This document shows, one piece after another, positions 47,090 through 55,565 of a stretch of DNA of 64,000 bases. This DNA comes from Nitrosospira sp. Nl5 (GTDB lineage Bacteria; Pseudomonadota; Gammaproteobacteria; Burkholderiales; Nitrosomonadaceae): positions 62,001-126,000 of the forward strand of contig NZ_FMVQ01000009.1 of assembly GCF_900102495.1 (NCBI RefSeq). Reading direction: 5' to 3'. How positions within the stretch are numbered: the stretch's first letter is position 1; every line of letters begins with the position of its first letter. The position numbers and the translations under genes were made by a program. The notes beneath the pieces are model-generated. The model made no database searches, was not told the DNA's origin, and saw nothing but the letters and a program-made list of their open reading frames with translations.

Positions 47090-48421
47090 CTAAGGCAAAA
47101 TATACGTGTTGAAATACTGCTCCGCTTTCGTTGGATTCAGCTTGCGCAAGGTTTTATAAACGCCCCTGATCTTGTCGCGTTCGCCCAGGATCGCATAGCC
47201 GACCCCAAGGTGATACCAGGCGTCGGCATTCTCCGGCTGTATGCGTACCGTTTCCAGATAGGCCTCAACCGCCTCGCCGTATAGATCCAGATCTTCGTAA
47301 GTAATGCCCAAGCGATACCAGGCTTCCGCATTCCCCGGATGGATGCGTAGCGCCTGCCGATATGCATGAATGGCGTGGGCGTGTTGTCTAAGTTCATGGT
47401 GGGCATTGCCTAGGCCATACCAGGCTTCCGCATTCTCCGGCTGTAAGCGCAGCGTATCCCCATATGCCTGGATTGCATTCTCGTATTCTTCGAGATTAGC
47501 GTAAGCAACGCCGAGTTCATGCCAGGCTTCGCTATATTCAGCCTGATTGCGTATTGCTTCCCGAAAGGCATGAACCGCCTGCTTGTATTGTTTGAGGCGG
47601 GTGGAAGCAATGCCTATGCTAAACCACGCAACCGCGTCATCAGGGTCTCGCTTGACTTCCTGCTGGGCGAGCTTCAACAGCCTCGGCCAGTCCGCTTTCT
47701 CCTCCAATGCCAAGGCGCGGTTCAGCCAGTTCAACGCATCTTTTTCCCTTGCCATCGGGGCCGGCCGCGGCAGTTTTGTGAGCTCGCCTATCCAATCCAC
47801 CGGCAACGCGAAGGTGAGATCCCGGCCTTCGACACGCTGCCGGGCGAGGATGCCAATCAGTTCCCCCTGATCATTGAACAGTCCACCGCCGTTGGCATCT
47901 GGAGAAATAGCGGTGGAGATATGGATGTATTGCGAACCCTCGTGCGGCCGCAGCCTGGAGACTACACCTTCGGTCAGGGCCGGCTCCTGCCCTCCTGGCA
48001 CGCCAATTGCATAGACGCGCTGCCCGGGCATGAGGTTTTTGGCTGTGCCCAAGGTCACGGGCGGAGCCGACAGCTGCGGTACATTCAATTGGCAAAGGTC
48101 GCGGTCCGGTGCGGCGTACCCCAGCGTGGCTTTGAAAGTTCTGCCCAATTGACGCACTTGTCCATTTTTCCCTTCGTTGATTACATGGCAGGAGGTAATC
48201 ACCTGACCCTCGCCAATCACCACCCCGCTGCCTTGACCAATGGATTTGCCGTTGGCGTCGACCATTTCCACCTCTACAATGGGAGCCGACACCTGTGCCA
48301 AAATCTGCTCAGGGGTTTTGGCGGCGACAAAGGATGAAAGCAAGGCAAATAACAGACCCCCAATTATCCTGGGGCAAGATCGTGAAATACCATGACTCCT
48401 GGTTTGGGGATTCGGACTCAC
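47090..48421 (-). CDS. Trypsin-like protease-fold protein with Asn in place of the catalytic Ser, plus five TPRs
   Basis: Secreted or membrane-anchored protein: a hydrophobic signal (IIGGLLFALLSSFVAA), a chymotrypsin-fold domain and five C-terminal TPRs of 34 residues (about the last 190 residues). In the protease domain His79 (ITSCHVIN) and an aspartate (APDRDLCQL, Asp108) are in place. The nucleophile position, normally S in GxSGG, reads PDANGGGLF, so it is Asn177. The codon is AAC. It is therefore probably a non-proteolytic binding scaffold. The start is uncertain: GTG at 48421 (443 aa) is chosen because the signal follows; a TTG at 48550 overlaps pncC. It is inserted between pncC and recA. 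Confidence 0.8.
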   Translation of the reverse strand: MSPNPQTRSHGISRSCPRIIGGLLFALLSSFVAAKTPEQILAQVSAPIVEVEMVDANGKSIGQGSGVVIGEGQVITSCHVINEGKNGQVRQLGRTFKATLGYAAPDRDLCQLNVPQLSAPPVTLGTAKNLMPGQRVYAIGVPGGQEPALTEGVVSRLRPHEGSQYIHISTAISPDANGGGLFNDQGELIGILARQRVEGRDLTFALPVDWIGELTKLPRPAPMAREKDALNWLNRALALEEKADWPRLLKLAQQEVKRDPDDAVAWFSIGIASTRLKQYKQAVHAFREAIRNQAEYSEAWHELGVAYANLEEYENAIQAYGDTLRLQPENAEAWYGLGNAHHELRQHAHAIHAYRQALRIHPGNAEAWYRLGITYEDLDLYGEAVEAYLETVRIQPENADAWYHLGVGYAILGERDKIRGVYKTLRKLNPTKAEQYFNTYILP

Positions 48422-48542
48422 GACCGTATTATTCGTTAATTGGGAAACGTATCGTAGCGCATTGGCGGAACGTAGGTAAGGCGGTTGAATGTTAACGATC
48501 CAGCGCAATAAAAAGTCCGGGGATTTCCACCGCGCAATGTCC

Positions 48543-49052
48543 TCAAGCAACCATGGGCGGAATACCTTGTAACAGGTCTATGACGCCTTGCAGCGCTTTC
48601 GCAACCGACTGCCGTCTTATCGCCTCCCGGTTGCCGCTAAGATAGTGAGTTTCGGCGCGCGCAAGACCCTCCTTTATTATCCAGGCGAAACATACCATCC
48701 CTACGGGTTTGTCCGCTGTCCCGCCGTCCGGCCCGGCAATACCGGTAACGGCAACCGCGACTTGCGCGTGGCTTCGTGCAATGGCGCCTTCGGCCATTTC
48801 GTACGCTGCCTCCTCGGACACCGCCCCATATTGTTCGAGCGTTGTGCTGCTCACGCCCAGCATTTCGCGCTTTGAGATATCCGCGTAGGTGATAAAGCCG
48901 CGTTCGTACCAGGCGGAGCTTCCGGCTGTCGAGGTAATGGCCTGCCCCAGCCAGCCGCCAGTGCAAGATTCGGCACTGACAAGCATTAATCCCTGCTGAG
49001 CGAGCGTCGACCCAACTTCCCTGGCAAGATCCTCTAGTGTCAGATCATCCAT
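48543..49052 (-). CDS. pncC: Nicotinamide-nucleotide amidohydrolase PncC (CinA C-terminal domain)
   Basis: Hydrolyses nicotinamide mononucleotide to nicotinate mononucleotide in NAD recycling. 169 aa, just the CinA C-terminal domain with VSAESCTGGWLGQAITSTAG, SSTTLEQYGAVSEEAAYEMA and VTGIAGPDGGTADKPVGMV. The N-terminal CinA domain is absent, as is usual for PncC. It is downstream of pgpA by 31 bp and belongs to the pgpA-pncC-recA order common in proteobacteria. Confidence 0.93.
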   Translation of the reverse strand: MDDLTLEDLAREVGSTLAQQGLMLVSAESCTGGWLGQAITSTAGSSAWYERGFITYADISKREMLGVSSTTLEQYGAVSEEAAYEMAEGAIARSHAQVAVAVTGIAGPDGGTADKPVGMVCFAWIIKEGLARAETHYLSGNREAIRRQSVAKALQGVIDLLQGIPPMVA

Positions 49053-49083
49053 AATTTAATCCACCTTGAAATTTATGCTCTCA

Positions 49084-49599
49084 CTATATTACAAATGCTT
49101 TCCATAACGCCAGACACAATAGCGTGAAGAACGCAGCCAGCAGGTCATCCAGCATTACGCCGAAGCCACCATGCCACTTGCTCTCGTAATAGCGGATAGG
49201 CGGAGGCTTGACGATATCGAACAGGCGAAACAGGAGAAATGCAAATGCCTGCCACACCAAGGTATCGGGCGTAAACAGCAGGACCAGCAGGAAAGCAGTA
49301 ATCTCATCCCAAACCATGCCTCCATGATCATGATCGGTTAGCGCCTTGCCGGTGACCCCGCAGGCCCAAATACCGACGATGAACAGCACGTCAATCAGCA
49401 GCAGAAACTCGACAAAATCGAGGAAGTAGTTGAACAACCAGAATAATGGAAATGCGGCAAGTGTTCCTGCTGTTCCGGGTGCAACCGGACTCAAGCCTGC
49501 GCCGCCGCCGAATGCAATGAAATAGGCGGGGTGACGCCGTATGAACGCGCTGTCGGGATGCACATGGGGAGATGCGCGCTCAGGTGCGAAAGTGGTCAT
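49084..49599 (-). CDS. pgpA: Phosphatidylglycerophosphatase A
   Basis: Inner-membrane phosphatase making phosphatidylglycerol. 171 aa with several hydrophobic segments and the PgpA motif AYFIAFGGGAGLSPVAPGTA near the N-terminus, followed by DHDHGGMVWDEITAFLLVL and FDIVKPPPIRYYESKWHGGF. It overlaps thiL by 20 bp, with thiL upstream. This thiL-pgpA pairing is widely conserved. Confidence 0.94.
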   Translation of the reverse strand: MTTFAPERASPHVHPDSAFIRRHPAYFIAFGGGAGLSPVAPGTAGTLAAFPLFWLFNYFLDFVEFLLLIDVLFIVGIWACGVTGKALTDHDHGGMVWDEITAFLLVLLFTPDTLVWQAFAFLLFRLFDIVKPPPIRYYESKWHGGFGVMLDDLLAAFFTLLCLALWKAFVI

Positions 49600-50551
49600 A
49601 TCCCTTTGTTTCCAAGGTTACTGTCTTGCCTGCGGCGTCCAGCACGACCAGGCCTTCTCCCTCGCCAATCCTGCCGATGCGGCTCAGTGGAACGAGCTGT
49701 TCGCGGGCGAGTATTTCGATTCCGCCACGCGTTTCCCTGGGTGCGGTAAAACAAAGCTCATAATCGTCTCCACCGGCCAGCAGGCATTCAATCGCCAGCG
49801 TTTGGGGAAGATATTTTTTCATTGAAGCCGAGCAGGCTATTTCATTCATTCTGATGACACCGGCAACTTTTGAACTTTTCAGGATATGTCCCAGATCAGC
49901 CAGCAGCCCATCGGAAATATCAATAGCGCTATCGGCAAGACCGATTAATCGTTGCCCCAGTTCGACCCGTGCCGCCGGGGTAAGCAGCACGGGCAGGCAC
50001 GCCGCGATTTCGCCTGGCTCCAGCGTGATGCGTCGCTGCACATGAGCAAGCGCCAGGGCGGCATCGCCCAGATGCCCGGATATCCAGATATCATCGCCCG
50101 GCCGGGCGCCATCACGGCGCAAAGCTTTTCCTTTCGCCACTTCGCCAATAATTGTCACGCAGATATTGAGCGGGCCGCGCGTCGTATCTCCACCAATAAG
50201 CTCCACGCTGTGAGCGTGGGCAAGTTCGAAAAAGCCATCCGCGAATGCTTTCAGCCATTTGTCGCCGGTGTGCACCATTGATTCCGGCAGTGCCAGCGAA
50301 AGTGTGGCCCACCGCGGCTTGGCGCCCATGGCCGCCATGTCGGAAAGATTCACTGCGAGGGATTTGTGGCCGAGTTTGTGTGGATCAACATCGGCAAGAA
50401 AATGCTGCCCCGATACCAGCATATCGGTGGAAATCGCCAGCTCCACTCCCGCCGCCGGCTTGATCAGTGCGGCGTCATCCCCTACGCCCAGTACCGCGCC
50501 CGGAGCCGGACGGGAAAAATACCGGTGGATAATGTCGAATTCGGAAATCAC
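49580..50551 (-). CDS. thiL: Thiamine-monophosphate kinase
   Basis: Phosphorylates thiamin monophosphate to the active pyrophosphate. 323 aa, AIR-synthase fold: EFDIIHRYFSRP at the N-terminus, VLGVGDDAALIKPA with metal-binding aspartates, LIGGDTTRGPLNICVTIIG, and AIDISDGLLADLGHILKSS. It lies 117 bp after nusB; the order nusB-thiL-pgpA is typical. Together with thiSG at 3-4 kb it places part of thiamin synthesis in this window. Confidence 0.95.
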   Translation of the reverse strand: MISEFDIIHRYFSRPAPGAVLGVGDDAALIKPAAGVELAISTDMLVSGQHFLADVDPHKLGHKSLAVNLSDMAAMGAKPRWATLSLALPESMVHTGDKWLKAFADGFFELAHAHSVELIGGDTTRGPLNICVTIIGEVAKGKALRRDGARPGDDIWISGHLGDAALALAHVQRRITLEPGEIAACLPVLLTPAARVELGQRLIGLADSAIDISDGLLADLGHILKSSKVAGVIRMNEIACSASMKKYLPQTLAIECLLAGGDDYELCFTAPRETRGGIEILAREQLVPLSRIGRIGEGEGLVVLDAAGKTVTLETKGYDHFRT

Positions 50552-50668
50552 TTTAGCGCTGGGGCAATCAGCCTAAATCCCGTTGGACGGGAAGGTGAAA
50601 GTCGGGTGATGTAAAAAGCTTGCGTGAATCATAATGCTGAACCAAAAATCAACGGTCAGCCGCAAGAT

Positions 50669-51184
50669 TTAGGATCGTGCTTTTGCATCGATCTCAGCCG
50701 TTCGCAGTTTTGCGGCCAACTTATCCAGCACTCCATTCACGTATTTATGTCCATCGGTGCCCCCGTATGTCTTGGCGAGTTCCACCGCCTCGTTGATCAC
50801 TGCTCGATAAGGTATTTCCGGGTGGCTGACAAGCTCGTGGGTACCCAGCAGCAGAATGACGACCTCAACTGGACTGAGCTCCTTGAAGGGCCGGTCGAGA
50901 TAAGGCTGGATTTGCTTCTCCAATTCCGAAAAATTCGCCACGACACCTCTCAGGAGACCTGATAGATAGTCTTCGTCGGTCTTGGAGAATTCCCTGGTTT
51001 CGTGCAACTGTGCTTCGATGGCCTCTGGGGTTCCACCCGCCACACGCCATTGGTAAAGTCCTTGCAAAGCTAGCTCGCGTGATCGGCGGCGGCGAGTTTT
51101 TCGGCCGGATATGTTTGCCGGACCGGCTGCGGATTGCTTCAGGGGAGCGGTGGATGATTTGATTTCCGGTTTAGCCTGTGTCAT
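50669..51184 (-). CDS. nusB: Transcription antitermination protein NusB
   Basis: Binds boxA RNA with NusE in rRNA antitermination. 171 aa: a charged N-terminal extension of about 28 residues, then the all-helical core [40 protein letters not shown] and [20 protein letters not shown], ending [15 protein letters not shown]. It overlaps ribH by four bases (51181-51184), implying coupling; ribH-nusB is a standard pair. Confidence 0.95.
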   Translation of the reverse strand: MTQAKPEIKSSTAPLKQSAAGPANISGRKTRRRRSRELALQGLYQWRVAGGTPEAIEAQLHETREFSKTDEDYLSGLLRGVVANFSELEKQIQPYLDRPFKELSPVEVVILLLGTHELVSHPEIPYRAVINEAVELAKTYGGTDGHKYVNGVLDKLAAKLRTAEIDAKARS

Positions 51185-51663
51185 TGCGTCACGTCGTCGA
51201 GCTCTCTCAGCAAATTGGCCATCTCCAGCGCGACTTGGGCGGCTTCGGTACCTTTCCGGCTCATGCGCGCCAGCGCCTGATCATCGGTATCGGTGGTAAG
51301 TATGCCGTTGGCAACGGGGATGCCGGTATCGAGCTGTACGGCAGCCACACCGCTGGTCGATTGGTTGGATACCACTTCAAAATGATAGGTATCCCCCCGT
51401 ATCACCGCACCTAATGCCACCAGAGCATCGAACTGGTCGGTTAAAGCCATTTTTTGCAGCGCCAGGGGGATTTCCAAGGCACCCGGCACAGTCACCAGCA
51501 ACATGCCCGACTCCTGCACGCCCCGTTTCAGCAGTTCCGCAGTGCAGGCGCCAAGCAATCCCTCGCTCACATTCGGGTTAAAGCGGCTCATAACAATGCC
51601 AATACGCAAATCTCCGCCATTGAGATCGGGTTCCAATTCAAGAATGTTGTCGTAGCGTGCCAT
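51181..51663 (-). CDS. ribH: 6,7-dimethyl-8-ribityllumazine synthase
   Basis: Condenses the pyrimidinedione with dihydroxybutanone phosphate, the penultimate riboflavin step. 160 aa with [57 protein letters not shown] including the active-site histidine, and [19 protein letters not shown]. It is followed by nusB with a four-base overlap and preceded by ribBX (39 bp). Confidence 0.96.
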   Translation of the reverse strand: MARYDNILELEPDLNGGDLRIGIVMSRFNPNVSEGLLGACTAELLKRGVQESGMLLVTVPGALEIPLALQKMALTDQFDALVALGAVIRGDTYHFEVVSNQSTSGVAAVQLDTGIPVANGILTTDTDDQALARMSRKGTEAAQVALEMANLLRELDDVTQ

Positions 51664-51702
51664 GTATGCTCCTGTAACAAAATTTAACCGTAACAGAAAG
51701 TT

Positions 51703-52821
51703 TCAGGAGAGCCGCTGCTTCCGGCTTCTATCTTCCGGCTCCAGATATCCCGTCACTTCCAGGCCGAAACCCGCCATGCTGGGCATTTTACGCGGGATAG
51801 CCAGCAACCGCATCTTGCCCACATTGAGATCTCTCAGTATCTGCGCGCCGATACCATAATCCCGCAGATCCGCGCTGGCAATGTGCGGGCCGGATTTCGC
51901 CGACGCAACACGCTCCATTAACCCCGTGGAGCTCTCCCTGAGGTGGAGCAACACGATCACTCCGCATGGTGCGCCGGCGATGACCCGAAGCGTATCATTC
52001 ACGTTCCAGGAATGAGTTTCGTCACTGATATCAAGCAGGTCGATTACCGAAAGCGGCTCGTGCACCCGCACCAGAGTTTCAGTATCAGGATCGATGCTGC
52101 CCTTCACCAGCGCCAGGTGCGTCGCGTTAATCGTCTTGTCGAGATAGGCGACGAGCTGGAACTGGCCATGTGCGGTCTGGATGGAGCGTTCGGCCATGCG
52201 GCTGACCAGGCTTTCCGTGCGGCTGCGGTAATGAATCAAATCGGCTATGGCGCCGATCTTGAGTTGATGCCGTTCGGCGAACTCTATCAAATCGGGGAGA
52301 CGAGCCATGCTGCCGTCTTCCGTCAGAATTTCGCAAATCACGGATGCGGGCGTAAGGCCCGCCAGGTTTGCCAAATCGCAGCCAGCCTCGGTATGGCCCG
52401 CTCGCACGAGCACACCGCCGTTTTGTGCCATCAGCGGAAAAATGTGTCCAGGCTGGACGATATCTGCCGGCTTGGCGTCCGGGCTTGCGGCCGCCTGGAT
52501 GGTGCGGGCGCGGTCCGCGGCGGAAATACCGGTCGTGACTCCGCTTGCAGCCTCAATGGAAAGCGTAAAATTGGTGCCTAGCGGCGAACGGTTCACGGAT
52601 ACCATCAGCGGGAGATTGAGTTGCCTGCAGCGCTCTTCGGTCAACGTCAGGCAGATCAAACCGCGACCGTGCGTGGCCATGAAGTTGATCGCAGCAGGCG
52701 TGACGAAATCCGCAGCCATCACCAGATCGCCCTCGTTTTCGCGATTTTCCTCATCGACGAGGATGACCATTTTGCCGGCTTTGATTTCGGCAATTATTTC
52801 CTGGGTTGAGCTGATAATCAT
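51703..52821 (-). CDS. ribBX: 3,4-dihydroxy-2-butanone 4-phosphate synthase with degenerate cyclohydrolase domain (RibBX type)
   Basis: The N-terminal RibB domain (about residues 1-200) makes dihydroxybutanone phosphate: DEENRENEGDLVMAADFVT, then FMATHGRGLICL and RAGHTEAGCDLANLAG are intact. The C-terminal part (~160 aa) aligns with GTP cyclohydrolase II but lacks its zinc site: the region expected to read SECLTGDxFGSxRCDCG reads EPLSVIDLLDISDETHSWNV. Such hybrids are called RibBX and rely on a separate RibA, which is not seen here. The ATG at 52821 overlaps the ribE stop by four bases; an in-frame TTG lies at 52836. Confidence 0.9.
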   Translation of the reverse strand: MIISSTQEIIAEIKAGKMVILVDEENRENEGDLVMAADFVTPAAINFMATHGRGLICLTLTEERCRQLNLPLMVSVNRSPLGTNFTLSIEAASGVTTGISAADRARTIQAAASPDAKPADIVQPGHIFPLMAQNGGVLVRAGHTEAGCDLANLAGLTPASVICEILTEDGSMARLPDLIEFAERHQLKIGAIADLIHYRSRTESLVSRMAERSIQTAHGQFQLVAYLDKTINATHLALVKGSIDPDTETLVRVHEPLSVIDLLDISDETHSWNVNDTLRVIAGAPCGVIVLLHLRESSTGLMERVASAKSGPHIASADLRDYGIGAQILRDLNVGKMRLLAIPRKMPSMAGFGLEVTGYLEPEDRSRKQRLS

Positions 52822-53429
52822 GTCAAAGTTGAACAATTCATGCGACTATCCATCAGCCGCTCTACATACCGCGCCACCATGTCGACTTCCAGATTCACTT
52901 TCGCGCCCGGTTCCAGATCGCACAGTGTCGTCACTGCCAGTGTATGACGTATGAGATTGACCTCGAATTCGTCGCCTGCTATTCCATTCACCGTCAGGCT
53001 TACCCCATCCACCGTAATTGACCCCTTTTTCGCGATATATTTTGATAATGAACCCGGCGCTTTGATCACCAGCAGATAGCTTTCTCCGGCTGGTTTAAAC
53101 TCTGCCACTTCGCCGATACCATCGACGTGACCGCTTACCAGATGGCCGTCAAGCCTGTCGGACAGGCGCATGGCTTTTTCGAGATTGACCCGCCCTCCCG
53201 CTTTATCCAGACCTTCGGTACAGTTCAATGTCTCCCGCGATACGTCTACTGAAAACGTGTCATTCATCAGGGCAGTGACGGTGAGGCATACGCCCTTTGC
53301 CGCAATACTGTCTCCGATCTTGACATCGCCCAAATCGAGCAGCCCGGGCGAAATGCGCAAGCATAGTCCATCCTCCAAAGTAGCGGTGTGCTTTATCTCG
53401 CCGATTGCTTCGATAATTCCGGTAAACAT
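52818..53429 (-). CDS. ribE: Riboflavin synthase
   Basis: Dismutates two lumazine molecules to riboflavin. Two tandem lumazine-binding domains are visible: MFTGIIEAIGEIKHTATLED at the start and GHLVSGHVDGIGEVAEFKPA near residue 95. GVCLTVTAL and GVSLTVNGIAGDEF are the repeated core motifs. 203 aa. The ATG at 53429 is the family start (another ATG lies at 53432). It is the first gene of ribE-ribBX-ribH-nusB. I looked for an FMN riboswitch in the 290-bp upstream gap and saw none. Confidence 0.95.
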   Translation of the reverse strand: MFTGIIEAIGEIKHTATLEDGLCLRISPGLLDLGDVKIGDSIAAKGVCLTVTALMNDTFSVDVSRETLNCTEGLDKAGGRVNLEKAMRLSDRLDGHLVSGHVDGIGEVAEFKPAGESYLLVIKAPGSLSKYIAKKGSITVDGVSLTVNGIAGDEFEVNLIRHTLAVTTLCDLEPGAKVNLEVDMVARYVERLMDSRMNCSTLT

Positions 53430-53719
53430 CAAATACTTTCCGCTTTCAAATACAATAATGGCAATGTATGCCTATTGGTTTCTGGATAGGAGGACGTGCG
53501 GCAATTTACCGCATGGTGGCAAATAAGAATATACGCTAATGTCTGGGTTAAACCTAAATCCGGCAATTGACTCCTCCTTTTTCAGGTATTTTCGCGCGGC
53601 GCCACAACGCACCGAGACGTTTTGCGCCATGCGACCTCACCCCCGTGTGAGTTCGCCACAACTATCGGATTTAGTCAAAATACACACAAAGGAAGTCAAG
53701 CAAGGACGAGCAATGAAAA

Positions 53720-54985
53720 ATGTTCAGTGATCTCAGCCAGTCACCGCTAAGCAAGAATTTGCAACGCCTGTTTCTGCTTAGAAATATCGTAATTGCGGCT
53801 CAGTCCCTGACGTTCGCCCTGGCGCACTGGGTGCTCGAGATGCAATTGCCTTGGACGCAGATGGTTGCGGTCACGGCTCTGCTCGCCATATTGAACCTGG
53901 TGACATGGCTACGCCTCTACCGTAGCTGGCCGGTATCAAGCATCGAATTTTTTGCCCAGCTACTCGTCGATGTTTTTGCATTAAGCACGTTGCTGTATTT
54001 CAGCGGCGGGTCGACCAACCCGTTCATATCGCTATACCTGTTGCCGCTGACGATTGCCGCCGCGGCATTACCGTGGGCTTATACCTGGGTCATGGCGGCA
54101 ATTACCATCAGCTGTTATACGCTGCTGCTGTTTTATTATGTACCGCTGCCCCATGACCACGAAGAACATAACACCGAATTTAACCTGCATGTATCGGGAA
54201 TGTGGCTGGCCTTCGTGTTAAGTACTGTATTAATCGCCTGGTTCGTTGTCAAGATGGGCATATCCATCCGGGAGCGCGACAAGGATCTCGCGCTGGCACG
54301 GGAACAGGCTTTACGCAACGAGCAGATTATTGCCCTGGGAACATTAGCTGCGGGAGCCGCCCACGAACTCGGTACGCCGCTGGCGACGATGGCCGTGGTT
54401 ACAGGGGAACTGCAAAAAGATTATACGGAAAATAATGAATTTCAGAATAATATTAGAATACTGCGAGACCAGATCACCCATTGCAAACGTATGTTGACGC
54501 AATTGCTGGCGGATGCCGGGCAAGCGCGGGCCGAAGACGGCAGCGGCCAGGCCGTCGATTATTTCTTGCGGCAGGTACTGGACAAATGGCAGTTGATGCG
54601 GCCTTCCGTTAAATTTACTTATCGTAGCAAGGGCGTACAACCAGCTCCGCAAATCCTGAATACGCAACTGCTGAGCCAGTCTATTTTAAATCTGCTGAAT
54701 AACGCAGCCGATGCATCGTTAAAACATGTCGAAATAGAAGCGAACTGGGATCAGCAGGAATTGCATCTCGAAATCCTTGATTACGGCGCGGGACTTACTG
54801 GCGAAGCCGCGCAGCGCGCAGGCCAGGCCTTCTTTACCAGCAAAGCGCCGGGGAAAGGGTTTGGGATCGGCTTATTCCTGGCGAATGCAAATATCGAGCG
54901 ATTTGGCGGCACTGTGCGCTTGACCAATCGGGAAGGCGGCGCCTGTACTCAAGTTACATTACCTTTAATACGGCAATCGATATGA
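53720..54985 (+). CDS. regB: Redox-sensing histidine kinase, RegB/PrrB type
   Basis: Membrane sensor kinase. About six transmembrane helices (residues 20-180) include the quinone-related heptad GGSTNPF at residues 96-102. The dimerisation/phosphoacceptor motif GAAHELGTPLATM has His215, and Cys255 (THCKRML) lies where RegB has its redox-active cysteine. The ATPase domain follows, with NLLNNAADAS and GFGIGLFLANANIERFGG. 421 aa. In phototrophs and others RegB controls carbon fixation, respiration and nitrogen genes in response to quinone redox state. It overlaps regA by four bases. Confidence 0.93.
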   Translation: MFSDLSQSPLSKNLQRLFLLRNIVIAAQSLTFALAHWVLEMQLPWTQMVAVTALLAILNLVTWLRLYRSWPVSSIEFFAQLLVDVFALSTLLYFSGGSTNPFISLYLLPLTIAAAALPWAYTWVMAAITISCYTLLLFYYVPLPHDHEEHNTEFNLHVSGMWLAFVLSTVLIAWFVVKMGISIRERDKDLALAREQALRNEQIIALGTLAAGAAHELGTPLATMAVVTGELQKDYTENNEFQNNIRILRDQITHCKRMLTQLLADAGQARAEDGSGQAVDYFLRQVLDKWQLMRPSVKFTYRSKGVQPAPQILNTQLLSQSILNLLNNAADASLKHVEIEANWDQQELHLEILDYGAGLTGEAAQRAGQAFFTSKAPGKGFGIGLFLANANIERFGGTVRLTNREGGACTQVTLPLIRQSI

Positions 54986-55542
54986 CAAACTTACCGGCAA
55001 TGGAAATTGACGACCGTCCGACTTTGCTAGTCGTTGACGACGATTCGACTTTTTGTGGCGTACTTGCAAACGCCATGACAAAACGCGGATTTAACGTCGC
55101 ATGTGCGCACACCGTCGAACAGGCCCTGGAATGCGCAGAGGCTTGCACCCCGGAATATGCGGTTATCGACCTCAGGCTGCCGGGCACGTCCGGCTTAACC
55201 CTGGTTGAGAAATTGAAGACGCTTGATCCCGGCACCCGAATCGTCATGCTGACCGGTTACGCCAGTATTGCCACGGCAGTGGAAGCGATCAAACTCGGCG
55301 CGACGCACTATCTGGCGAAACCTGTCGATGTCGACGAAATCATGATCGCGTTCGAGCGCACCGAAGGCGATGCAGATGTGCAAATCAGCGCGCATCCGCT
55401 ATCTGTGGGGCGTCTGGAATGGGAGTACATCCAGCGCGTTTTAACCGAAAACAAGGGGAACGTTTCGGTAACAGCGAGAGCGCTCAACATGCACCGACGC
55501 ACCTTGCAACGCAAACTCACCAAATATCCGGCTAAGATATGA
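54982..55542 (+). CDS. regA: Response regulator, RegA/PrrA/ActR type
   Basis: DNA-binding partner of RegB. 186 aa: a receiver domain with acidic pocket VVDDD, phosphoacceptor Asp63 (AVIDLRLPG), TGYASIATAV and the invariant Lys113 (AKPVD), then a linker and a Fis-type helix-turn-helix (about residues 145-180: LEWEYIQRVLTENKGNVSVT, then ARALNMHRRTLQRKL). This is the highly conserved RegA DNA-binding end. The start overlaps the regB stop (ATGA). It converges on ribD. Confidence 0.94.
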   Translation: MTNLPAMEIDDRPTLLVVDDDSTFCGVLANAMTKRGFNVACAHTVEQALECAEACTPEYAVIDLRLPGTSGLTLVEKLKTLDPGTRIVMLTGYASIATAVEAIKLGATHYLAKPVDVDEIMIAFERTEGDADVQISAHPLSVGRLEWEYIQRVLTENKGNVSVTARALNMHRRTLQRKLTKYPAKI

Positions 55543-55565
55543 ATAGATGGATTTTCTCGATACGA

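Noticed and set aside
53430-53719. FMN riboswitch upstream of ribE
   Set aside because: The RFN-element conserved segments were not seen. The gap holds only the two divergent promoters as far as I can tell.
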